This document shows, in pieces, positions 30,022-39,202 of a DNA stretch of 64,000 nucleotides. The notes beneath the pieces were generated by a model that was not told the DNA's origin, made no database searches, and saw nothing but the letters and a program-made list of their open reading frames with translations. The stretch is from assembly GCA_000238815.2 (NCBI GenBank), contig AFXB01000010.1, forward strand, positions 1 through 64,000. Reading direction: 5' to 3'. This stretch comes from SAR116 cluster alpha proteobacterium HIMB100 (GTDB lineage Bacteria; Pseudomonadota; Alphaproteobacteria; Puniceispirillales; Puniceispirillaceae). Both the position numbers and the translations under genes were made by a program. The first letter of the stretch is position 1; each line of letters opens with the position of its first letter.

Positions 30022-31247
30022 TGTCGGGCTTTTACGACGACCTTGAGCGGCGATCAGAAGACGAAAGAGATGCTGCACTTGCCCGTGATTTGCCGCGCCT
30101 GATTGAGCTGGCGAAGACAAAAACTGCGCATTATCAAGGCATCCTTGCTGAAATTGACCCTGACCGCATTACCAGCCGAGCTGCGCTGGCCAGCTTGCCT
30201 GTGTTGCGCAAATCAAGCCTGTTGCAGCACACTGGCGCACCTCTGGCTGTAAAGACGGTTGTGCCACACCATTTCGCAGAGACACACCAGATTTTCCAGT
30301 CTCCCGGACCAATCTACGAAATTGGGATGAGAGGAACTGACTGGTGGCGGTTTGGCAGGGCCCTGGCCCCGATCGGTATTGGCAAAGTCGATATTGTACA
30401 GAATTGTTTTTCCTATCATTTCACGCCTGCAGGAATGATGTTTGAATCTGCAGCGGCAGCGGTTGGTGCGACTGTTGTGCCTGCTGGTACAGGTCAGACC
30501 GAGCTGCAGGCACAAGCCATTTCCAGCCTGGCTGTCACCGCTTATGCCGGCACACCTGATTATCTGAAGGCCATTTTGGAAAAAGGTGAAGAGCTGGGCC
30601 TTGATATGACATCTGTGACCAAGGCTTGTGTCAGCGGCGGACCTTTGTTTCCGGCCTTACGCGAAGAATATGACCGCCGGGGTATTTTATGTCGGCAATG
30701 TTATGGCACCGCAGATGTAGGACATGTGGCGTTCGAATCTATTGAAACGGATGGCCTGATCCTGGATGAAGGTGTGGTGGTTGAGATTGTTCGCCCCGGC
30801 ACAGGTGACCCGGTTCCTGATGGCGAGATTGGTGAGGTTGTTGTCACCACACTGAACCCGGACTTTCCGATGATCCGCTTTGCTACTGGTGATTTGTCAG
30901 CGATTATGCCAGGCCAGAGCATTTGCGGGCGGACCAACCGGCGGATAGTCGGCTGGCGCGGCCGGGCAGATCAGGCGACAAAAGTAAAGGGTATGTTTGT
31001 CCGCCCAGAACAAGTCGCCCAGCTGGCGGCCCGCTTTGATGAAATTGCACGCGTGCGTGTCACAGTTACGCATGATGGGTCTCAAGATCAGATGACGGTT
31101 CAAATCGAAGGTGCTGCAGAAGCAGAACCGGCCTATACAGAGGCTGTTCGCGATATTCTGAAGCTGCGGGGCACAATAGAGGTAGTCGCACGAGACAGCC
31201 TGCCAAATGATGGCAAGGTTATCGACGATCAGCGCACACCAGGCTGA
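30021..31247 (+). CDS. Phenylacetate-CoA ligase-like enzyme (PaaK family)
   Basis: A 408-residue AMP-forming ligase of the PaaK group, shorter than FadD types: 'FAETHQIFQSPGPIYEIGMRG' at the position of the usual SSGTTG loop, where the P-loop is degenerate, then 'CVSGGPLFPALREEYDRRG', 'CRQCYGTADVGHVAFE' (A5), 'MIRFATGDLSAI' and 'GWRGRADQATKVKGMFVRP' (hinge and lysine region). The altered P-loop suggests a different or weak adenylation, but the rest is intact. Start ATG 30021 (TGATG overlap with livF) is preferred over 30009. Clustering with the Liv-type transporter suggests activation of an aromatic or branched acid. Confidence 0.85.
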   Translation: MSGFYDDLERRSEDERDAALARDLPRLIELAKTKTAHYQGILAEIDPDRITSRAALASLPVLRKSSLLQHTGAPLAVKTVVPHHFAETHQIFQSPGPIYEIGMRGTDWWRFGRALAPIGIGKVDIVQNCFSYHFTPAGMMFESAAAAVGATVVPAGTGQTELQAQAISSLAVTAYAGTPDYLKAILEKGEELGLDMTSVTKACVSGGPLFPALREEYDRRGILCRQCYGTADVGHVAFESIETDGLILDEGVVVEIVRPGTGDPVPDGEIGEVVVTTLNPDFPMIRFATGDLSAIMPGQSICGRTNRRIVGWRGRADQATKVKGMFVRPEQVAQLAARFDEIARVRVTVTHDGSQDQMTVQIEGAAEAEPAYTEAVRDILKLRGTIEVVARDSLPNDGKVIDDQRTPG

Positions 31248-31329
31248 TCATTGCGTTGATGTTCTGGTGTTCTGTGAGGCAGATGCTAGACTGGCCCAGT
31301 TCTAAGCCAAATATTTTAGGAGGAACACA

Positions 31330-32481
31330 ATGATGGACTTCGCTCTGTCTGAAGAACAGCAGTCTGTATTTGATATGACGCACGACTTTGCCGATCAGAT
31401 GATCGCTCCGCATGCTGTCAACTGGGATCAGACAGAAGAGATGCCAAAGGATGTCCTGCGTGAAGCAGCTCAATTGGGACTTGCCGCGATTTATGTTCCG
31501 GAAGAGCATGGTGGGTCTGGCCTTAGCCGTCTGGACGCAACCTTAATTTTTGAGGCTCTGGCGATGGCCTGCCCCAGTGTATCCAGCTTTTTATCTATTC
31601 ATAATATGGTGGCATGGATGGTCTCATCTTTTGGCGATGAAGACCTGCGCGCCCGCTATCTGTCTGATTTGTGTTCAATGCAGAAAATTGGTTCATATTG
31701 TCTGACTGAACCTGGCTCTGGTTCTGACGCAGCGGCGCTGAAAACAAAGGCAGAACGGACCAATGAAGGCTGGCAGGTGACCGGCACGAAATCATTTATT
31801 TCAGGGGGGAATTATTCTGATCTGTATATTGTGATGTGCCGGACTGGTGAGGAAAGTCCAAAAGGCATTTCTGCTTTGATTATTGACAGTGATTCACAAG
31901 GGCTGTCTTTTGGCGCTCCAGAAAAGAAGATGGGGTGGCGTGGCCAGCCAACCGCGCAAGTCATCATGGATAACTGTGCTGTGCCCTCAGCCAACCTGCT
32001 GGGGGGCGAAGGTCAGGGCTTCACCTATGCCATGAAAGGGCTGGATGGCGGCCGCCTGAATATTGCCGCAGCGGCGCTTGGCGGGGCCCAATCTGCCTAT
32101 AACAAAGCCCTTGCCTATTCAAAAGATCGAACCGCATTCGGCAAATCCATCGATCAATTCCAGTCACTTCAGTTCAAGCTGGCAGATATGCACACCCAGC
32201 TTGAAGCGTCACGGGTATTTTTGCGGCAGGCGGCCTGGAAGTTGGACAACGGCGCAGCTGATGCCACCCGGGCCTGTGCAATGGCAAAACAATTTGTGAC
32301 AGACACTTGTTTCGATGTGGCCAATCAGGCGCTACAGATTCATGGCGGCTACGGCTATCTGGCAGATTATGGCCTTGAAAAAATTGTCCGTGATTTGAGG
32401 GTTCATCAGATTCTGGAAGGCACTAACGAGATTATGCGTGTGATTATCAGCCGATCACTGCTGACGGAGCGGGACAAATGA
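31330..32481 (+). CDS. Acyl-CoA dehydrogenase, probably isobutyryl-CoA dehydrogenase
   Basis: A 383-residue FAD flavoprotein that makes an alpha-beta double bond in an acyl-CoA. Motifs: 'QKIGSYCLTEPGSGSDAAAL' (FAD/substrate loop), 'WQVTGTKSFISGG', 'DRTAFGKSIDQFQSLQFKLADM', 'IHGGYGYLADYGLEKIVRDLRVHQILEGTNEIMR', which carries the conserved Glu region. The start has AGGAGGAACACA. The following genes are 3-hydroxyisobutyryl-CoA hydrolase and 3-hydroxyisobutyrate dehydrogenase, so isobutyryl-CoA (valine breakdown) is the probable substrate. The stop overlaps the next start. Confidence 0.92.
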   Translation: MMDFALSEEQQSVFDMTHDFADQMIAPHAVNWDQTEEMPKDVLREAAQLGLAAIYVPEEHGGSGLSRLDATLIFEALAMACPSVSSFLSIHNMVAWMVSSFGDEDLRARYLSDLCSMQKIGSYCLTEPGSGSDAAALKTKAERTNEGWQVTGTKSFISGGNYSDLYIVMCRTGEESPKGISALIIDSDSQGLSFGAPEKKMGWRGQPTAQVIMDNCAVPSANLLGGEGQGFTYAMKGLDGGRLNIAAAALGGAQSAYNKALAYSKDRTAFGKSIDQFQSLQFKLADMHTQLEASRVFLRQAAWKLDNGAADATRACAMAKQFVTDTCFDVANQALQIHGGYGYLADYGLEKIVRDLRVHQILEGTNEIMRVIISRSLLTERDK

Positions 32482-33521
32482 GCCACATTGACTGCAGAAT
32501 TGAAAATACCACTGGCCGGGTGACCTTGCGGCGGCCCGAGGCATTGAATGCCCTGACACATGAGATGTGTGAGCAGCTTGAGGCTGCATTGCTGGACTGG
32601 CGTGATAACGAAAATGTCACCCAGGTGATTGTTGATGCCGAAGGGGAAAAAGCGTTTTGTGCAGGCGGCGACATCGCTAAATTATATCATAAAGGTCTGG
32701 CTGGCGACTTTGACGAAGTACAGGCGTTTTGGCGAGAGGAATACAGGCTGAACAGCCTGATTAACCATTACCCGAAGCCTTATATTGCATTTCTGCAAGG
32801 CTTTGTGATGGGCGGCGGGGTTGGCATTTCCTGTCACGGCAGTCACCGCATTGTGGAGGAGACCACAAAAATGGCAATGCCGGAATGTGCCATTGGCCTG
32901 GTTCCGGATGTTGGCGGCAGCTATCTCCTGGCCAGAGCCCCGGGACTGAGCGGACAGTTTTTAGGCATTACAGGCTACAGGATGACAGCTGCTGATGCGA
33001 TTTGGGCCGGATTTGCGGACAGCTTTATCCCGCACGATCGCTGGGCTGACGCCATCACTATGCTGACCGACCAAGGCACGCCTGATGCCATAGACAGCCT
33101 CACAAAGGGTGCTGGTGAGAGCCAATTGACCACTTGGCAGACTGATATTGATAGCTTGTTTACAGAATTCAATCCTGACCAGCTCACAGCAGCCCTCACC
33201 AGCCGGACAGATGATCTGGCGGCACACATCAACCGGGCTCTTGGCCATAATGCACCTTTATCAATGATAGCTGTTGATGCCATGCTGCTCAGGCTGGGGC
33301 GGAACTGCAGCTTTGCAGAAGCCTTGGAAATGGAATATCGTTTCACCAGCCGCGCAATGCAAAAAGCAGAATTTCTGGAAGGTACCCGGGCGATGCTGAT
33401 CGACAAGGACAGACAGCCGGACTGGCAATTCAAACAGGCCAGTGATATTCCGCCAGGTCTGGTTGATGAACTTCTGGCGCCAACGGCATATACTGACGCC
33501 TTTTTGAATACAGGAGAGTGA
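32478..33521 (+). CDS. 3-hydroxyisobutyryl-CoA hydrolase (crotonase family)
   Basis: A 347-residue member of the crotonase superfamily, longer than ordinary hydratases and matching the hydrolase group. Segments: 'AFCAGGDIAKLYHKG' near residue 60, 'FLQGFVMGGGVGISCHGSHRIVEE' (oxyanion hole), 'PECAIGLVPDVGGSYLLAR' with the catalytic Glu/Asp, and a C-terminal helical extension. It would release 3-hydroxyisobutyrate from its CoA ester. ATGA overlap with the dehydrogenase gene before it. Confidence 0.9.
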   Translation: MSHIDCRIENTTGRVTLRRPEALNALTHEMCEQLEAALLDWRDNENVTQVIVDAEGEKAFCAGGDIAKLYHKGLAGDFDEVQAFWREEYRLNSLINHYPKPYIAFLQGFVMGGGVGISCHGSHRIVEETTKMAMPECAIGLVPDVGGSYLLARAPGLSGQFLGITGYRMTAADAIWAGFADSFIPHDRWADAITMLTDQGTPDAIDSLTKGAGESQLTTWQTDIDSLFTEFNPDQLTAALTSRTDDLAAHINRALGHNAPLSMIAVDAMLLRLGRNCSFAEALEMEYRFTSRAMQKAEFLEGTRAMLIDKDRQPDWQFKQASDIPPGLVDELLAPTAYTDAFLNTGE

Positions 33522-33523
33522 GC

Positions 33524-34396
33524 ATGAAAATCGGCTTTATCGGACTTGGTAATATGGGCGCGCCTATGGCCGCTAATCTGGTCAAAGCCGGGCATGAGGT
33601 AAATGGCTTTGATGTCATGTCCGCTGACGTTGAAGGTGTTAATATATGCAGCGATGCTGCATCTTGTGCTGCCGGGTGTGAAGTGGTGATCACTATGCTG
33701 CCGAATGGCGCGATTCTGCAGGCGGTTGCCGATGAGATCAGACACGTCATGACGTCAGGGTCAGTTTTGCTGGATTGTTCAACTGTGGATGTGGATACCG
33801 CAAAATCTGTAGCCACACAAATGGCGGATGCCGGAATTGATATGCTGGATGCCCCTGTTTCCGGCGGTATTAGCGGTGCGGCAGCTGGTACGTTAACATT
33901 CATGGTCGGGGGCACAGATGCGGCTTATCACACCGCCCTGCCCTTATTTGATGTGATGGGCAATAAAGCGGTTCATGTTGGCACAACCGGGGCCGGACAA
34001 GCCGTAAAAATCTGTAACAACATGATTTTGGGCGTAACCATGATCGCGACGTGTGAATCCATCGCATTGGGAGACAAGCTGGGGCTGGACAGACAAAAGC
34101 TGTTTGACGTGTTAAGCACTTCATCAGGGGCAAGTTGGACGGTAAACAGCTATTTTCCTGCCCCTGGTGTGGGCCCGGCCAGCCCCGCAGATAACGACTA
34201 CAAACCCGGTTTCGCAGCAGAATTGATGGTCAAAGATTTAGGCTTATCACAACAAGCTGCAGAAGCTGTTGATGCGGACACCCCGATGGGGGCATATGCG
34301 CTGGCTTTATATAAACAATTTGTAAGCGATGAAGATGGCGAAGGGCGCGATTTTTCAGCTATGCTACCACGGTTTGAAACCCGTTCGCGTTCCTGA
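33524..34396 (+). CDS. mmsB: 3-hydroxyisobutyrate dehydrogenase (MmsB-like)
   Basis: A 290-residue NAD-dependent beta-hydroxyacid dehydrogenase that oxidises 3-hydroxyisobutyrate to methylmalonate semialdehyde. '[17 protein letters not shown]' is the NAD-binding fold; '[22 protein letters not shown]' is the substrate loop; '[15 protein letters not shown]' holds the catalytic lysine. ATG 33524 follows AGGAG by 7 nt; GTG 33518 is an alternative that overlaps the preceding stop. Valine pathway role is shared with its two predecessors. The next enzyme, methylmalonate-semialdehyde dehydrogenase, is not seen here. Confidence 0.92.
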   Translation: MKIGFIGLGNMGAPMAANLVKAGHEVNGFDVMSADVEGVNICSDAASCAAGCEVVITMLPNGAILQAVADEIRHVMTSGSVLLDCSTVDVDTAKSVATQMADAGIDMLDAPVSGGISGAAAGTLTFMVGGTDAAYHTALPLFDVMGNKAVHVGTTGAGQAVKICNNMILGVTMIATCESIALGDKLGLDRQKLFDVLSTSSGASWTVNSYFPAPGVGPASPADNDYKPGFAAELMVKDLGLSQQAAEAVDADTPMGAYALALYKQFVSDEDGEGRDFSAMLPRFETRSRS

Positions 34397-34418
34397 CAAA
34401 ACAACCACCAAGGCAAAC

Positions 34419-35204
34419 ATGATGACAGAACAGATATTTGAAACAATCCGAGTCAGCCGGCATGGCCGTGTGGCTCTGGTTGAGCTGAACAGGCCTGATG
34501 CGTTAAATGCGCTGAACAGCCAGATGACAGATGAGGTCACCAGTTACCTTGCCAGCCTTGATGATGATACAGATACAGGCTGTTTTGTTCTGACCGGTAA
34601 TGGCAAAGCATTTGCTGCTGGCGCAGATATCAAAGAGATGGCGGCCAAGTCCTATATGGATACATTTTATGAAAATATGTTTGCCAAATGGGAAAAAGTT
34701 GCCCAGCTGCGTACGCCAAAAATTGCAGCTGTGAACGGATTTGCGCTGGGTGGCGGGTGTGAATTGGCAATGATGTGCGATATCCTGTTTGCAGGTGAAT
34801 CTGCCAAATTCGGACAACCAGAAATCAAATTAGGGGTTATGCCAGGCATGGGTGGATCGCAACGTCTGACCCGCGCTGTTGGCAAGGCAAAGGCAATGGA
34901 TTTAATCCTGACAGGCCGGATGATGGATGCTGAAGAGGCTGAACGTGCGGGTCTGATTGCCCGGATTTTCTCTGATGACAGCCTGATAGAAGAGACCCTG
35001 AAAGTGGCAGAGACCATTGCTGAATTTGGCCCGGCCAGTGCCATGCTTGCGCGTGAGGCTGTAGCCCGGGCGGACGAGATAAGCCTGACAGAAGGGCTGT
35101 TGTTTGAACGGCGGGTGTTTCATTCCTTGTTTGCAACCAGAGATCAGAAAGAAGGCATGGCCGCCTTTACAGAAAAGCGGCCAGCCCGTTTCACCGGTGA
35201 ATAA
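34419..35204 (+). CDS. Enoyl-CoA hydratase
   Basis: A 261-residue crotonase-family hydratase: '[16 protein letters not shown]' near residue 60, '[23 protein letters not shown]' (oxyanion hole), '[22 protein letters not shown]' with both catalytic Glu positions. Adds water to a 2-enoyl-CoA. ATG 34419 after AAGG is chosen. It lies 22 nt after mmsB and, with the acyl-CoA dehydrogenase, thiolase and SDR, makes a near-complete beta-oxidation-like set. Confidence 0.92.
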   Translation: MMTEQIFETIRVSRHGRVALVELNRPDALNALNSQMTDEVTSYLASLDDDTDTGCFVLTGNGKAFAAGADIKEMAAKSYMDTFYENMFAKWEKVAQLRTPKIAAVNGFALGGGCELAMMCDILFAGESAKFGQPEIKLGVMPGMGGSQRLTRAVGKAKAMDLILTGRMMDAEEAERAGLIARIFSDDSLIEETLKVAETIAEFGPASAMLAREAVARADEISLTEGLLFERRVFHSLFATRDQKEGMAAFTEKRPARFTGE

Positions 35205-35233
35205 CGGCTACAAATACTCGAAAGGTAGAGATA

Positions 35234-36415
35234 ATGTCTGAAGATGTGTTTGTAACCGCAGCCGCCCGGACCGCCATGGGCGGCTTTCAGGGCGCACTCA
35301 GCCCGTTAACCGCCCCTGAAATAGGCGGGGTCGCAATTGCTGCGGCACTTGCCCGGCAACAGGCTGACCCTGAGGGTATAGATGATGTGATTATGGGCTG
35401 CGTGTTACCAGCAGGTCTGGGACAGGCCCCTGCCCGCCAGGCCAGCTTTGCAGGCGGGCTGCCCCAATCTGTGCCCTGTACCACTGTTAATAAAATGTGC
35501 GGCTCTGGCCTGAAAGCAGTGATGCTGGGCTATGATCAGATTAAGTCAGGCGGAGCAGAGATGATTATTGCCGGAGGTATGGAGAGCATGTCTAACGCGC
35601 CCTATCTGGCAGCGAAGGCCAGAGGCGGTGCACGTCTGGGCCATCAAGGCTTGAATGACCATATGTTTCTGGACGGCCTGGAAGATGCTTATGACAAAGG
35701 CAAACTGATGGGCAGTTTTGCTGAAGACTGTGCTGAATATTATCAATTTTCGCGCGAAGCTCAGGATGACTATGCCCTGCGCTCTCTGCGCCGTGCTCAA
35801 GAGGCACAACAGGCGGACATATTCGCTGCTGAGATTTGTCCGGCAGCCGTGAAGACCCGCAAAGGCAGCGTAACTGTCACTATGGACGAGCAACCAGGAT
35901 TGGCGTCTCCTGAAAAAATTCCGCATCTGAAACCTGCCTTCCGGGATGGCGGCACGGTTACCGCAGCTAATTCATCTTCAATTTCTGATGGTGCGGCCGC
36001 CCTCGGGCTGGCCAGCGGCCAAGCGGCAAAGAGATATAATCTGCCTGTGCGGGCAAGAGTTTGCGGGCATGCCGGATTTGCTCATGAACCAGGCTGGTTT
36101 ACAACCGCACCTGTATATGCAGCCAGAAAGCTGGTCAGCAAGCTGGGCTGGAAAACAGCTGATGTTGATCTGTGGGAGGTGAACGAAGCCTTTGCTGTGG
36201 TAGCAATGGCTTTTATTCGTGAGTTAGCGCTTAACCCTGAGCAGGTCAATATCCATGGCGGGGCCTGTGCCCTTGGCCACCCGATTGGTGCATCAGGGGC
36301 CCGTATTCTGGTCAGTTTGTTAAATGCGCTTGACCAGACCGGTGGCAAAAAGGGAATTGCAGCTATCTGTCTTGGCGGTGGTGAAGGGATTGCCATCGCG
36401 GTGGAGGTGTCATGA
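35234..36415 (+). CDS. Acetyl-CoA acetyltransferase (thiolase)
   Basis: A 393-residue thiolase II: nucleophile cysteine in 'VNKMCGSGLKAVMLG', 'NEAFAVVAMAF', 'GGACALGHPIGASGARI' (His) and 'CLGGGEGIAIAVE' (second Cys). Joins or cleaves acyl groups on CoA. The start has AGGTAGAGATA. The stop overlaps the SDR start. A role in ketoacyl-CoA cleavage fits the cluster; polyhydroxybutyrate synthesis is the alternative. Confidence 0.92.
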   Translation: MSEDVFVTAAARTAMGGFQGALSPLTAPEIGGVAIAAALARQQADPEGIDDVIMGCVLPAGLGQAPARQASFAGGLPQSVPCTTVNKMCGSGLKAVMLGYDQIKSGGAEMIIAGGMESMSNAPYLAAKARGGARLGHQGLNDHMFLDGLEDAYDKGKLMGSFAEDCAEYYQFSREAQDDYALRSLRRAQEAQQADIFAAEICPAAVKTRKGSVTVTMDEQPGLASPEKIPHLKPAFRDGGTVTAANSSSISDGAAALGLASGQAAKRYNLPVRARVCGHAGFAHEPGWFTTAPVYAARKLVSKLGWKTADVDLWEVNEAFAVVAMAFIRELALNPEQVNIHGGACALGHPIGASGARILVSLLNALDQTGGKKGIAAICLGGGEGIAIAVEVS

Positions 36416-37179
36416 AACTGACTGAACACGTATCGGCCGTGGTTACAGGCGGCGCATCCGGACTAGGCGAAGCGGTTGTCCGGCACCTGCGCAGTAAGGG
36501 TGTAAAGACAGCATTGTTTGACATGGATGACATCCGGGGCCAGCAAGTTGCTGCTGACACTGGCAGTGTTTTCATCAACGTAGATGTAAGCGATGCAACC
36601 TCTGTGCGTCATGGCTTCGAAGAAGCGAGACAACAACAAGCCCAAGAACGGCTGGTGGTCAATTGTGCAGGCATTGCCCCGGCCATGAAAACTGTTTCAC
36701 GCGGAACTGCACATGACCCGGATATATTTGCCAAGGTAATCAATATCAATCTTATTGGAAGCTTTCATGTTGCCAGCATTGGCGCAGAAGGCATGGCTGG
36801 CGCAGAGCCGCTATCCGCGGACGGTGAACGCGGCGTGATTATTAATACCGCATCTGTTGCCGCATTTGATGGCCAGATTGGCCAGAGCGCCTATGCTGCA
36901 TCCAAAGCTGCGGTGGCAGGCATGACACTGCCCATGGCAAGAGACCTGGCCGATAAGGGAATCAGAGTTGTCTCTGTTGCGCCAGGTATTTTCGGCACAC
37001 CGATGTTAACTGCCTTTCCTCAAAAGGTTCAGGATGCGCTGGCGGCACAAATTCCGTTTCCAGCCCGACTGGGCAAGCCAGAGGAATTTGCAGCACTGGT
37101 TAGTCACATTGCTGAAAACGAAATGCTGAATGGCGAGACCATCCGCCTTGACGGGGCTATTCGTATGCCGCCACGCTAA
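36412..37179 (+). CDS. Short-chain dehydrogenase, 3-hydroxyacyl-CoA dehydrogenase type II-like
   Basis: A 255-residue SDR: '[18 protein letters not shown]' (NAD fold), '[10 protein letters not shown]' (NAG), '[15 protein letters not shown]' (Tyr-x-x-x-Lys), '[14 protein letters not shown]' and the C-terminal '[16 protein letters not shown]' typical of the HSD17B10/FadB2-like group that oxidises 3-hydroxy-2-methylacyl-CoA and related substrates. ATGA overlap with the thiolase. Completes the pathway between the hydratase and the thiolase. Confidence 0.9.
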   Translation: MKLTEHVSAVVTGGASGLGEAVVRHLRSKGVKTALFDMDDIRGQQVAADTGSVFINVDVSDATSVRHGFEEARQQQAQERLVVNCAGIAPAMKTVSRGTAHDPDIFAKVININLIGSFHVASIGAEGMAGAEPLSADGERGVIINTASVAAFDGQIGQSAYAASKAAVAGMTLPMARDLADKGIRVVSVAPGIFGTPMLTAFPQKVQDALAAQIPFPARLGKPEEFAALVSHIAENEMLNGETIRLDGAIRMPPR

Positions 37180-37187
37180 CAGGACTG

Positions 37188-37649
37188 TCAAGACCTGTTT
37201 TCAGGTCGCCACCCCTGTGGCATCTCGACCATGGCGAGCGATGATGACATTTTCGCCACTAAAATCGCCCCCTCCTCTGAGAGGCTGAACGCTTCAGCCT
37301 CACAGAAACTGACCCGTTTGCCGGGTTTCAGAACCCGTCCCACAAACCGAACCATATCTGTATTGGCTGGCCGGAAGAAAGACGTTTTAAACTCTATGGA
37401 TAAGACTTCAGCAGAAGCAGCCGATAAAGAAAGTGCAGCAAACCCGCAGGCACTATCAAGCCCGGCTGTCAGCACCCCGCCATGCACAAACCCTTGCTGC
37501 TGCAACAAATTTTCGGATTTTTCCAGCTGCATGATGATCTCGCCAGGCTGCACACTCAGCAGTTCAATTTGTAACGTTTTCATTGCTGACTGCGCCGCAA
37601 AACTTGCCCTGACGCGGGCTTCAAACTCAGGGTCTCTTGGCTCAACCAT
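37188..37649 (-). CDS. PaaI-like hotdog thioesterase
   Basis: A 153-residue hotdog-fold acyl-CoA thioesterase. The PaaI signature is present: 'QQGFVHGGVLTAGLDSACGFAALSL' (the HGG loop and catalytic Asp region) followed by 'VLSIEFKTSFFRPA'. Antiparallel to the catabolic operon, ending 8 nt from its last gene. It may release CoA from dead-end intermediates. Substrate unknown. Confidence 0.88.
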   Translation of the reverse strand: MVEPRDPEFEARVRASFAAQSAMKTLQIELLSVQPGEIIMQLEKSENLLQQQGFVHGGVLTAGLDSACGFAALSLSAASAEVLSIEFKTSFFRPANTDMVRFVGRVLKPGKRVSFCEAEAFSLSEEGAILVAKMSSSLAMVEMPQGWRPENRS

Positions 37650-37740
37650 CTATCTGCTCTTCGCCTGTTTCATTTGCGCTTCAACAGCTGACCTCTATAG
37701 TGCTAGCATCGAGCTAAAACTATAAAAAGGAAATGCTGTT

Positions 37741-38328
37741 ATGACCAGCCCTGACATCAGCCGCTTTCCGGTCCCTGAGGTGAATAATCTGCCAGATGAT
37801 GTGAAGCAGATCATTACAGATGTTCAGGAAAAGGCCGGTTTTATCCCGAATGTGTTTCTGACATTGGCGCATCGGCCTGATGAGCTGCGCGCCTTCTGGG
37901 CCTATCATGAAGCACTTATGCGCCGCGAATCCGGCCTTAGTAAAGCTGAACGTGAAATGATTGTGGTAGCCACCTCTGCTGCCAATAGCTGTCTTTATTG
38001 TGTGGTCGCTCATGGCGCAATCCTGCGCATCTATGAAAAGTCGACACAAATTTCAGACCAGATTGCAACAAATTTCAGAAAAGCCGATATCACAGACAGA
38101 CAAAAAGCCATGCTGATCTTTGCAGAAAAAGTGGCGCTTCAGTCTGAACGCATTGGTGAGGACGATTTTGAGACGCTGCACGGATATGGCTTTTCTGATG
38201 AGGACATCTGGGATATTGGCGCAATTACATCCCTGTTTGCTTTGTCAAACCGCATGGCAAGCCTGACGTCTATGCGGCCGAATGATGACTTTTATGCAAT
38301 GGGACGCAGCTTTGCGGACAAATCATGA
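37741..38328 (+). CDS. AhpD/carboxymuconolactone decarboxylase-family peroxidase-like protein
   Basis: A 195-residue helical protein with the redox CxxC in 'NSCLYCVVAHGAIL' near residues 82-95, as in peroxidase-related AhpD-like proteins. 'DVQEKAGFIPNVFLTLAHRP' and 'LSKAEREMIVVATSAAN' precede it and 'MLIFAEKVALQSERI' follows, all typical of the group. Likely reduces or detoxifies peroxides, or senses them. AAAAGG precedes the ATG, and the stop overlaps the next gene's start. Confidence 0.87.
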   Translation: MTSPDISRFPVPEVNNLPDDVKQIITDVQEKAGFIPNVFLTLAHRPDELRAFWAYHEALMRRESGLSKAEREMIVVATSAANSCLYCVVAHGAILRIYEKSTQISDQIATNFRKADITDRQKAMLIFAEKVALQSERIGEDDFETLHGYGFSDEDIWDIGAITSLFALSNRMASLTSMRPNDDFYAMGRSFADKS

Positions 38329-38789
38329 ACATGAAAGGCCCTGTTATCGCGCCGCTTGATTTGACGCCGTCAACTGATCCACGGATTGATGAGCTGAACA
38401 AAATTGGCTTTAATCACCTGATTGACCTTAGCCTGGTAAGATGGTCAGAAGATGACTGTCTGGTCCGGCTCCAGCTTAGCCCACAACATCTGAATCCAGC
38501 TGGCCTTGTTCATGGCGGCGTATTTTCGACTATGCTGGATGTTGTGCTGGCTATGACCGGCAGCTACAGCCCGCCACCATTGGCACTCATGCCCGGGCTG
38601 ACCCTGAACCTGAATACCCAATTCATCAGCGCGGCAACAGCAGAGGACAAAGACGTCTTTGCCACCGCCCGCAAAACAGGCGGCGGGCGTTCGGTCTTTT
38701 TTGCATCAGGAGAAGTTGTGGCCGCGGACGGCCGCCTTTTGGCAAGCGCGACAGGTACATTCAAGCCTGGGCGGCAACCTTCATCATGA
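38325..38789 (+). CDS. PaaI-like hotdog thioesterase (second copy)
   Basis: A 154-residue hotdog protein: 'LNPAGLVHGGVFSTMLDVVLAMTG' (HGG loop) and 'LNLNTQFISAATAEDKDVFATARKTGGGRS'. Expected thioesterase on an acyl-CoA. It starts at an ATGA overlap with the AhpD-like gene, so the two are co-translated. Different in sequence from the thioesterase at 37188-37649. Its 3' end overlaps the small gene at 38784 by 6 nt. Confidence 0.88.
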   Translation: MNMKGPVIAPLDLTPSTDPRIDELNKIGFNHLIDLSLVRWSEDDCLVRLQLSPQHLNPAGLVHGGVFSTMLDVVLAMTGSYSPPPLALMPGLTLNLNTQFISAATAEDKDVFATARKTGGGRSVFFASGEVVAADGRLLASATGTFKPGRQPSS

Positions 38790-39047
38790 GCTGAGTTTCT
38801 GATGTGTGCGCGACTGGCAATCTTCCAGAAGACTGAGTTCACGCTTCAGATATGAACGCAAACCCAGCGGTCCGGCATCATGCCAGACCTGACGCACAGT
38901 TTCATGAAACATGCCTTCTGAAATCTCATCTGTGGCAAGGATAAACTGGAACAGGCTGGATGAAAAACGGGCCTGCAACTGACCGTCAAAATCATACAAA
39001 ATTTTGGCAACCAGAGCTTCGTTCATATCCAGGACCTGATTTGTCAT
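38784..39047 (-). CDS. Hypothetical 87-residue protein
   Basis: A small acidic helical protein, unrecognised, with 'KILYDFDGQLQARFSSSLFQFIL' and 'FHETVRQVWHDAGPLGLRSYL'. ATG 39047 is preceded by AAGGAAATAGGAAC. It overlaps the convergent thioesterase tail by 6 nt. Nothing in its context points to a function. Confidence 0.6.
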   Translation of the reverse strand: MTNQVLDMNEALVAKILYDFDGQLQARFSSSLFQFILATDEISEGMFHETVRQVWHDAGPLGLRSYLKRELSLLEDCQSRTHQKLSS

Positions 39048-39202
39048 GTTCCTATTTCCTTGTCATGTAAAAGGGTTTCAGTGATGTGATGCCTGAAACT
39101 TACAAGAACCATACCAGTTTCGCAGTTGCTCAAAATTTTTTAAGTAATATGTGAGATAAAATTCTCTGCGGCCTTACAGACGGTGTGAATTCTTACAAAA
39201 AT

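Noticed and set aside
35546-35926. Antisense frame within the thiolase gene and similar frames in the dcw cluster
   Set aside because: They mirror strongly conserved genes and have no own features; they are codon-bias shadows.
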